Made by a program: the position numbers and the translations under genes. Below are positions 5,422 to 10,792 of a stretch of 10,792 nt of DNA, in pieces (position 1 is the stretch's first letter; every line of letters starts with the position of its first letter). The DNA lies in NCBI GenBank assembly GCA_027035825.1, contig JALVTX010000062.1, forward strand, positions 1 through 10,792, read 5' to 3'. The notes below the pieces were generated by a model. That model was not told the origin of the DNA and did no database searches. It saw nothing but the letters and a program-made list of their open reading frames with translations. The DNA comes from Mariprofundaceae bacterium (GTDB taxonomy: Bacteria; Pseudomonadota; Zetaproteobacteria; Mariprofundales; Mariprofundaceae).

Positions 5422-5490
5422 TATATACAGGGTGTCGGAAGTGCATTTCCAGAAAGGATGGACATCCTGAACATCCGCAAGGAGGGGGCC
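5422..5490 (+). promoter_or_regulatory. Leader of host-attachment gene: -10-like box, hairpins, strong SD
   Basis: TATATACA (5422-5429), inside a near-palindrome CCCTATATACAGGG, is the only AT-rich box upstream and may be a -10; I see no clear -35. The following 60 bases hold a GGAA...TTCC hairpin (5437-5450) and a five-pair hairpin AGGAT/ATCCT (5455-5468) whose loop is GGAC. ACATCC is repeated at 5462 and 5471. The Shine-Dalgarno GGAGGGGG lies just before ATG at 5491. GGA in a hairpin loop plus GGA in the SD resembles CsrA/RsmA targets. Confidence 0.35.
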
Positions 5491-5949
5491 ATGTACCGTG
5501 GAAATCCCATCTGGGTCGTGACTGCCAACGCCAGCCGGGCGCGCATCTGGACGGCGGAGAAGCCGGCCGCGCCGCTGCGGCCGGTGCGCGAGATGGATGC
5601 GCCCGAGGCGCGCATGCACGAGCGCGAGCTGACGACGGATCTGCCCGGCCGCGCCTTCGACAGCAAGGGGCAGGGGCGGCATGTGATGGAGCAGGAGGTC
5701 GGCCCCAAGCAGGCCGCGGCGCGCCGCTTCGCCAAGGAGCTGGCCCGGACGCTGGCCGCGGAGGCGCGCAGGCAGGCTTTCGACAAGCTCTACCTGATTG
5801 CCGCGCCATCGTTCCTGGGCCTGTTGCGCGAGGAACTGCGCGAGGAGGCGCGGGCCGCGCTGAACGGTGCCGAGGTGGTGGAGGTGGACAAGGACTACAC
5901 GGCGCTGGAGGCCGCTGAACTCAGGGAGCGGCTGCCCGAATATCTGTAA
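5491..5949 (+). CDS. Host attachment protein family (PF10116-like)
   Basis: A 152-residue protein resembling the host-attachment family, named from work on Agrobacterium plant attachment but present in many non-pathogens. Its biochemical role is not settled; the fold is related to archaeal release-factor and Dom34-like domains, as far as I recall. It starts WVVTANASRARIW, the family's typical first strand (a residue set like V-x-A-D/N-x-x-x-A-R), has a middle DLPGRAFDSKGQGRH segment typical of the group, then a helix of KxxARRFAKELARTLAAEARR, then YLIAAPSFLGLLREEL and VDKDYTALEAAELRERL at the end. ATG at 5491 has an excellent GGAGG site; in-frame ATGs at 5398 and 5458 are less likely. It stands alone between hairpin-bearing spacers, suggesting its own transcript. 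No signal peptide is visible, so it is cytoplasmic. Confidence 0.85.
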   Translation: MYRGNPIWVVTANASRARIWTAEKPAAPLRPVREMDAPEARMHERELTTDLPGRAFDSKGQGRHVMEQEVGPKQAAARRFAKELARTLAAEARRQAFDKLYLIAAPSFLGLLREELREEARAALNGAEVVEVDKDYTALEAAELRERLPEYL

Positions 5950-5951
5950 GC

Positions 5952-5969
5952 CCCGCAAGTTTCTGCGGG
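5952..5969 (+). terminator. Hairpin after host-attachment gene
   Basis: CCCGCA 5952-5957 pairs perfectly with TGCGGG 5964-5969 around AGTTTC, two bases past the stop codon. No T-run follows, so intrinsic termination would be weak. Confidence 0.45.
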
Positions 5970-5998
5970 AGGTTGCCAGAGGTTCGCCATCCCGCTCA

Positions 5999-6050
5999 TG
6001 ACTTCGCCCGGCAAGCCGGCTATAGTGCCGCGCCACGCGTCCGCGTGGCG
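5999..6050 (+). promoter_or_regulatory. Candidate ndk promoter and 5'-leader hairpin
   Basis: TATAGT at 6021-6026 is a good -10 box; TGACTT at 5999-6004, 16 bases upstream, is a weak -35. Just downstream, CGCCACGCG 6031-6039 and CGCGTGGCG 6042-6050 are perfect inverted repeats separated by two bases. If transcription starts near 6033, the hairpin forms the extreme 5' end of the ndk message and could protect it from decay. The palindrome could instead be an operator. Confidence 0.45.
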
Positions 6051-6080
6051 CGAATTCGCATGGATTTCAGGAGAACAGTC

Positions 6081-6509
6081 ATGGCAGTGCAACGCACGCT
6101 TTCCATCATCAAGCCGGACGCGGTGGCCAAGAACGTGATTGGCGACATCATCCGCCGCTTCGAGGAGAACGGACTTTCGGTCATCGCCGCGCGCATGACG
6201 CACCTGACGGCGGAGCAGGCGGGACGCTTCTACGCCGTGCACCGGGAGCGGCCGTTCTACCGCGATCTCTGCGCCTACATGAGCTCGGGCCCGATCCTGG
6301 CCCTGGTGCTGGAAGGCAAGAACGCCGTGGCGCTGAACCGCCAGTTGATGGGCGCGACCAACCCTGCCGAGGCCGAGCCCGGCACCATCCGCGCCGATCA
6401 TGCCGATTCCATCGAGGCCAATGCCGTGCACGGCTCGGACTCCGAGGAAAACGCGGCCACCGAAATCGCCTTCTTCTTCGGCGACCTGGACATCCACGCC
6501 CGCGCCTGA
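6081..6509 (+). CDS. ndk: Nucleoside diphosphate kinase
   Basis: A 142-residue cytoplasmic enzyme that moves the gamma-phosphate of ATP onto other nucleoside diphosphates through a phosphohistidine. It matches the family end to end: TLSIIKPDAV near the start, the FY..H..RPFY region, GATNPAEAEPGTIR, and the active-site NAVHGSDS with catalytic H117, followed by EIAFFF. Length equals the usual ~143 residues. ATG at 6081 has AGGAGA six bases upstream. lysS follows after 48 bases with no terminator visible, so the two are probably cotranscribed. In many gammaproteobacteria ndk is followed by rlmN, so this neighbourhood is rearranged. Confidence 0.98.
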   Translation: MAVQRTLSIIKPDAVAKNVIGDIIRRFEENGLSVIAARMTHLTAEQAGRFYAVHRERPFYRDLCAYMSSGPILALVLEGKNAVALNRQLMGATNPAEAEPGTIRADHADSIEANAVHGSDSEENAATEIAFFFGDLDIHARA

Positions 6510-6557
6510 GCCGCGTTCGTCGCGCCCGTCCCCGATTCCCGTTTCCACGGAGCAAGC

Positions 6558-8075
6558 ATGAGCGACAAGCAAGCCAGGCCCCCGGCGGCGCGCGTTGCCG
6601 CGCCGATTCCCGAACAGGTGCGCGTGCGCCGCGAGAAGCTGGCGCGCCTGCGCGAGGCGGGCGTGGCCTACGACAACCGCTTCCGCCCCACGCACGCGGC
6701 GGCCGAGCTGCACGCGCAACATGCGGATGCGGACGGCGAGGCGCTGGAGGCGCGGGCCATCGAGGTCTCCGTGGCCGGGCGCATCATGGCGCACCGGGTC
6801 ATGGGCAAGACCAGCTTCATGCACATCCAGGACGGCAGCGGGCGCATCCAGCTTTTCCTGAGCCGCGACGAGCTGGGCGCGGAGGCCTACAACCCGACGA
6901 AGAAGTGGGACCTGGGCGATATCGTCGGCGCGCGCGGCGTGCTGTTCCGCACCCGCACCGGCGAGCTTTCGGTGCGCGCCTCGCACGTGGAGATGGTCAC
7001 CAAGTGCCTGCGGCCGCTGCCGGAAAAGTGGCACGGGCTGGCCGACAAGGAGTTGCGCTACCGCCAGCGTTACGTGGACCTGATGGTCAATCCCGAGGTG
7101 CGCGAGGTGTTCCGCGCCCGCACGCGCATCGTGCAGGCGCTGCGCGAGGGGCTGACCCGGCGGGGCTTCATGGAAGTGGAGACGCCGATGCTCCAGACGC
7201 AGCCGGGAGGCGCCGCCGCCCGGCCCTTCATCACCCACCACAATGCGCTGGACATGGACCTGTACCTGCGCATCGCGCCGGAACTCTACCTGAAGCGGCT
7301 GCTGGTGGGGGGCTTCGAGCGCGTGTTCGAGATCAACCGCAACTTCCGCAACGAGGGGCTGGATGCGACGCACAACCCCGAGTTCACGATGGTGGAGTTC
7401 TACCAGGCCTATGCCGACTACCAGGACGCGATGGATGCGACCGAGGCACTGGTGCGCGAGGCGGCGGCCGCCTGCGGCGTCTCCAGCGTGGAGTGGGACG
7501 GCGTCCAGGTGCGCCTGGATGAGCCGTTCGCCCGGATTCGCATGGACGAGGCCGTGTTCGAGAAGCGGCCCGACTTGCGCGGCCACGCGCAGGACAAGGC
7601 GCTGCTGGCCACCGTCTGCATGCAGGAGATCGAGGACTTCAAGCCGCTGATCACCTGGAAGGCGGGGCATTACCTGGCGGCATTGTTCGAGGAGCTGGTG
7701 GAGCCGGAGCTGAAGCAGCCCACCTTCGTGACGCACTTCCCGGTGGACATCTCGCCGCTGGCGCGACGCAACGCCGAGGAGCCGTTCTTCACCGACCGCT
7801 TCGAGCTGTTCGTTGCCGGGCGCGAGATCGCCAACGGCTTCTCGGAGCTGAACGACCCGGACGACCAGCGCGCCCGCTTCGAGGCGCAGGCGCGGGCCAA
7901 GGCCGCCGGCGACGAGGAGGCCGCCGGCGTGGACGAGGACTACCTGCGGGCGCTGGAGTTTGGCATGCCGCCGGCCGCCGGCGTCGGCATCGGCGTGGAT
8001 CGGCTGGTGATGATGCTGACCGGGCAACATTCCATCCGCGATGTGATACTCTTTCCGCACATGCGACCGGAGTAG
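6558..8075 (+). CDS. lysS: Lysyl-tRNA synthetase, class II
   Basis: A 505-residue class IIb synthetase that charges tRNA-Lys in the cytoplasm. An N-terminal OB-fold anticodon-binding domain (about residues 70-150; VAGRIMAHRVMGKTSFMHI) precedes the catalytic core. Motif 1 is around GFMEVETPML, motif 2 is FRNEG with R264 followed by HNPEFTMVEFYQAY, and motif 3 is GIGVDRLVMML with R482. FELFVAGREIANGFSELNDP is the expected pre-motif-3 stretch. Length is typical. ATG at 6558 has GGAG six bases upstream. prfB, the frequent upstream partner of lysS, is absent. A CBS-domain gene starts 27 bases after the stop. Confidence 0.98.
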   Translation: MSDKQARPPAARVAAPIPEQVRVRREKLARLREAGVAYDNRFRPTHAAAELHAQHADADGEALEARAIEVSVAGRIMAHRVMGKTSFMHIQDGSGRIQLFLSRDELGAEAYNPTKKWDLGDIVGARGVLFRTRTGELSVRASHVEMVTKCLRPLPEKWHGLADKELRYRQRYVDLMVNPEVREVFRARTRIVQALREGLTRRGFMEVETPMLQTQPGGAAARPFITHHNALDMDLYLRIAPELYLKRLLVGGFERVFEINRNFRNEGLDATHNPEFTMVEFYQAYADYQDAMDATEALVREAAAACGVSSVEWDGVQVRLDEPFARIRMDEAVFEKRPDLRGHAQDKALLATVCMQEIEDFKPLITWKAGHYLAALFEELVEPELKQPTFVTHFPVDISPLARRNAEEPFFTDRFELFVAGREIANGFSELNDPDDQRARFEAQARAKAAGDEEAAGVDEDYLRALEFGMPPAAGVGIGVDRLVMMLTGQHSIRDVILFPHMRPE

Positions 8076-8102
8076 GAACCGGCCGGACGCGGGAGGCGCG
8101 AT

Positions 8103-8576
8103 ATGCATGCAAGCCGAATCATGGTGCGGGACGTCACCACGTGCGGTCCCGAGGACACGGTGGCCGAGGTCATCGCCATTCTCAACGAGCATTCCTTCCG
8201 CATCCTGCCAGTGGTGGACGGGGACGGTCGCATCCTGGGCGCGGTGAACACGCTGACGCTGCTCTCGCACATCGTGCCGGAATACATCATGGAGGGCTAT
8301 CTGCAGTCGGTGCCGTTCGCGCCGGACATCGGGCTGTTGCGCAAGCATTACCGCGAGCTGCTTGGCAAGCGCATCACCGACGTGATGGACGAGAACCCCA
8401 CCACCGTGCGCGAGGACGAATCGCTGCTGTCCGTCACCGCCGCGATGATACGCCACGACCGCTTCGAGTATGTGCTGGTCGCGGACGAGGAGCGGCGGCT
8501 GAAGGGCGTGATTTCCTCCAGCGACATCCTGCGCGCGCTCGACCGTTTCATTCCGGAGGACGAGTGTGATGCCTGA
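8103..8576 (+). CDS. CBS-domain-pair protein
   Basis: A 157-residue protein made almost entirely of two CBS domains, about residues 3-60 (MVRDVTTCGPEDTVAEVIAI, then FRILPVVDGDGRILGAV) and 88-150 (ITDVMDENPTTVREDESL, then YVLVADEERRLKGVIS). Such pairs form a Bateman module that binds adenine nucleotides or similar ligands and controls a partner. GGGAGG lies about seven bases before the ATG. The end overlaps the transporter start by eight bases, implying coupled translation, so the natural inference is that it regulates that transporter, though no sequence feature proves this. A linker (about 58-87, VPEYIMEGYLQSVPF...) separates the domains. The ligand cannot be told from sequence. Confidence 0.92.
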   Translation: MHASRIMVRDVTTCGPEDTVAEVIAILNEHSFRILPVVDGDGRILGAVNTLTLLSHIVPEYIMEGYLQSVPFAPDIGLLRKHYRELLGKRITDVMDENPTTVREDESLLSVTAAMIRHDRFEYVLVADEERRLKGVISSSDILRALDRFIPEDECDA

Positions 8577-9951
8577 GGCCGGCTCGCAGGCCGGCGGCGA
8601 GGCCCTGCACGCATCCGCTTACGCTTCCGCGCACGCCCTCTTCGGTCTCGACCCGGTGTGGGTGGCGGTGTCGCTGCTTCTGGTGGTCTATGCCGCCATC
8701 ATGATGGAAAAGTTCAACCGCGCCGTGCTGTCCATCCTGGGCGCGGGGCTGATGATCCTCTCCGGCGTGCTCACGCAGGAGGCCGCGATCCGCGGCATCG
8801 ATTTCAACACCATCGGCCTGCTCACCGGCATGATGGTCATCGTCGCCATCAGCCAGAAGACCGGCATGTTCCAGTACGTGGCCATTCGCGCCGCCAAGGC
8901 CGCGGGCGGCCGGCCGTGGGGCATCCTGGTGATGCTGGCCATCGTGACGGCGGTGTTCTCGGCCTTCCTGGACAACGTGACGACAGTGCTCCTGATCGCG
9001 CCGGTGACGCTGCTCATCACCGACGCCCTGGGCGTGAATCCTTACCCGTTCCTGTTCTCGCAGATACTGGCCTCGAACATCGGCGGCACGGCGACGCTGA
9101 TCGGCGATCCGCCGAACATCATGATCGGCTCGCAGGCGCGCCTGAGCTTCTACGACTTCCTGCTCAATCTCACGCCCATCATCCCCGTCATCATGCTCGT
9201 CACGCTGGGGCTCATCTGGCTGCTGTTCGGCCGCTCGATGCGCGCCACCCCCGAGGCGCAGAAGCTCATCATGGAGTTCAACGAGCGCGAGGCCATCGAG
9301 GACGCCGCTCTGCTGCGCAAGTGCCTGCTGGTGCTGGCGCTGGTCATCGGCGGTTTCACGGCCGCCCACGCGCTGCACCTGGAGCCCGCGACCATCGCCC
9401 TGTTCGGCGCGGCGCTGTTGCTGCTGCTCCAGACCTGGGGGCAGGATCTGCACGCCAAGGACAAGGCGTTCGAGGGCGTGATGGCCGAGGTGGAGTGGAC
9501 GACCATCTTCTTCTTCGTCGGCCTGTTCGTGATTGTCACCGGCGTGGAGCGCGTGGGCGTGATTGCGTGGCTGGCGCACAAGACGCTGGCGCTCACCGGC
9601 GGCGATTTCAACGCCACGGCGGCGGCCATCCTGTGGATTTCGGCCATCGCCAGCGCCGTCATCGACAATATCCCGTTCGTCGCCACGATGATTCCGCTGA
9701 TCCAGAACATGGCCCCGAGCTTCGGCGGGCCGGAGGCCATCGAGCCGTTGTGGTGGGCGCTGGCGCTGGGCGCCTGCCTGGGCGGCAACGGCTCGCTCAT
9801 TGGCGCCTCGGCGAACCTCATCGTGGCCGGGTTCGCGCAGCGGGCGGGCCACCCCATCGGCTTCCTCCAGTTCACGCGGCACGCGTTCGCATTGATGCTG
9901 GTCAGCATCGTGATTTCCCACGCCTATCTTTACCTGCGCTACCTGAGCTGA
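8569..9951 (+). CDS. ArsB/NhaD-family ion transporter
   Basis: A 460-residue polytopic inner-membrane protein of the ion-transporter superfamily (ArsB, NhaD, P-protein type). Two half-repeats are visible: the first with FLDNVTTVLLIAP (D135-N136) and GDPPNIMIGS (D180), the second with VIDNIPFVATMIP (D366-N367) and GGNGSLIGASANLIVAG. Paired DN motifs in re-entrant regions are typical; NhaD members exchange Na+ or Li+ for protons and ArsB moves arsenite. Absence of other arsenic genes and the overall motif pattern favour an NhaD/P-like exchanger, but the substrate is inferred. A ~30-residue soluble leader precedes the first helix, and a hydrophilic loop follows RSMRATPEAQK. ATG at 8569 has GGAGGA eight bases upstream; GTG at 8566 is equally possible. 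The start lies inside the CBS gene. Confidence 0.9.
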   Translation: MPEAGSQAGGEALHASAYASAHALFGLDPVWVAVSLLLVVYAAIMMEKFNRAVLSILGAGLMILSGVLTQEAAIRGIDFNTIGLLTGMMVIVAISQKTGMFQYVAIRAAKAAGGRPWGILVMLAIVTAVFSAFLDNVTTVLLIAPVTLLITDALGVNPYPFLFSQILASNIGGTATLIGDPPNIMIGSQARLSFYDFLLNLTPIIPVIMLVTLGLIWLLFGRSMRATPEAQKLIMEFNEREAIEDAALLRKCLLVLALVIGGFTAAHALHLEPATIALFGAALLLLLQTWGQDLHAKDKAFEGVMAEVEWTTIFFFVGLFVIVTGVERVGVIAWLAHKTLALTGGDFNATAAAILWISAIASAVIDNIPFVATMIPLIQNMAPSFGGPEAIEPLWWALALGACLGGNGSLIGASANLIVAGFAQRAGHPIGFLQFTRHAFALMLVSIVISHAYLYLRYLS

Positions 9952-9952
9952 C

Positions 9953-10792
9953 ATGCGCTACGAGTGGATGCTGGCCGGCCGCTACCTGCGCTCCAGGCGC
10001 GACGAGCGCTTCGTGTCGCTGATTTCATGGAGCTCGGGCATCGGCGTGGCCATCGGCGTGGCGGCGCTGATCGTCGTGCTCTCGGTGATGTATGGCTTCG
10101 ACGTGGAACTGAAGGATCGCATCCTGGGATTTTCCTCCCACGTGGACATCCAGGGGCCGGGCGACACCCTGCGCGGCTGGCGTGGCTGGCTTGCCCGCGT
10201 GGAGCGGCTGCCGGGCGTGAAGCAGGCCGCGCCCTACGTGTCGGCGCCGGTGATGGTGACGCACGGCGGCCAGGCCACGGGCGTGATGCTCAAGGGCGTG
10301 GACCCCGCGCGCGAGGACGCGATTGCCGGCCACATGGCCCGCGGCAGCTTCGCCTCCCTGTCGCGCGGCTCGCCGTTCAAGGTGGTGGTGGGCAAGGATC
10401 TGGCCCACAAGCTCGGGTTGTCCGTGGGCGACCGGCTGAATGTCGTGTCGCCGGCCGCCGGCGTCGGACCTTCCGGCATGGCGCCGCGCATGCGCGCCTT
10501 CGAGGTGGCCGGCATCTTCGATTCCGGCTTCTACGAATATGACGTGGGGCTGGTGATTGCGCCGCTTGTCGCGGTGCAGAGGCTGAACCGGCTGGGCGAT
10601 GCCGTAACCGGCATCGAGCTGCAACTGCACGACCGCGACCGGGCGCGCGAGGTGGCGGAGGCCGTGCGCGCCGTCCTGCCGCCCGATGCCTGGGTGCGCG
10701 ACTGGATGCAGCAGCATCATTCGTTCTTCCGGGCGCTGAGGATGGAGCGGGTGGTCATGGGCGTGATCCTGTCGCTGATCGTGCTGGTCGCG
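9953..10792 (+). CDS. LolC/LolE-type lipoprotein-releasing permease (partial)
   Basis: The first 280 codons of an ABC permease; the frame is still open at the window edge. It matches the LolC/LolE family, whose members with LolD extract outer-membrane lipoproteins from the inner membrane and hand them to LolA. Cytoplasmic start WMLAGRYLRSRRDERF is followed by helix 1 (about 22-45; SWSSGIGVAIGVAALIVVLSV) and the family's GF-x-x-EL-x-x-RIL segment. A large periplasmic domain (about 55-260) follows, containing LKGVDP, VVVGKDLAHKLGLSVGD and VAGIFDSGFYEYD, then a second helix beginning at MGVILSLIVLV. ATG at 9953 starts one base after the transporter stop with no strong ribosome site, suggesting coupling. 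LolC or LolE cannot be told from this part; lolD may follow beyond the window. Confidence 0.92.
   Translation, partial: MRYEWMLAGRYLRSRRDERFVSLISWSSGIGVAIGVAALIVVLSVMYGFDVELKDRILGFSSHVDIQGPGDTLRGWRGWLARVERLPGVKQAAPYVSAPVMVTHGGQATGVMLKGVDPAREDAIAGHMARGSFASLSRGSPFKVVVGKDLAHKLGLSVGDRLNVVSPAAGVGPSGMAPRMRAFEVAGIFDSGFYEYDVGLVIAPLVAVQRLNRLGDAVTGIELQLHDRDRAREVAEAVRAVLPPDAWVRDWMQQHHSFFRALRMERVVMGVILSLIVLVA

Noticed and set aside
4960..5490. Upstream in-frame extension of the host-attachment gene into mnmA
   Set aside because: The ATG at 5491 has an excellent GGAGG site and begins the family's first strand. The extension would run through the inverted repeat and the mnmA coding region in another frame.
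5895..8456. 853-codon antisense frame across lysS and neighbours
   Set aside because: It is a high-GC shadow of ndk, lysS and the CBS gene, all of which have clear family motifs on the other strand.
9964..10542. 192-codon frame inside the permease gene
   Set aside because: It is out of frame with the clear LolC/LolE-type reading that opens at 9953 and stays open to the window end.

Overview
The window looks like chromosomal DNA from a high-GC Gammaproteobacterium. GC is very high at third codon positions. The gene set supports the assignment: tandem UbiH-type ubiquinone hydroxylases joined by an ATGA overlap, the UbiH-specific GNAA motif, ndk, a bacterial class II lysS and a LolC/LolE-type permease. 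I cannot name a genus.

Layout. Positions 1-125 are the right end of an insertion sequence (transposase C-terminus plus probable terminal repeat). Positions 126-899 are an accessory-looking patch with three copies of a ~90-nt structured repeat (167-257, 344-434, 709-798) and a small two-helix membrane-protein gene on the minus strand (492-698). Then come a stand-alone CheY-like receiver gene (900-1319), a minus-strand tRNA-Leu(CAA) (1357-1443), and the ubiquinone hydroxylase pair (1572-2885 and 2882-4099). mnmA follows (4157-5266). The next spacer holds a TTCG-loop hairpin and a 65-bp inverted repeat, and leads to a host-attachment-family gene (5491-5949). ndk (6081-6509) and lysS (6558-8075) follow. 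A CBS-pair gene (8103-8576) overlaps an ArsB/NhaD-type transporter gene (8569-9951). One base further on, a lipoprotein-releasing permease gene (9953 onward) runs off the window.

How the genes work together. Most are housekeeping: ubiquinone synthesis, wobble-uridine thiolation, nucleotide balance, lysyl-tRNA charging and lipoprotein export. Everything from 6081 to the end is on one strand with gaps of 48 bases or less, so it may be one long transcription unit. The overlapping CBS and transporter genes suggest a transporter gated by a cytoplasmic nucleotide sensor.

The most unusual feature is the triple repeat at 167-798. Each copy folds, by hand, into a closed four-stem cloverleaf-like structure with an 11-bp basal stem. 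One arm keeps a GCAA tetraloop in all three copies while its stem changes sequence and keeps pairing. G-U wobbles favour the plus strand. This looks like a selected RNA or single-stranded DNA structure that I could not match to a known family.
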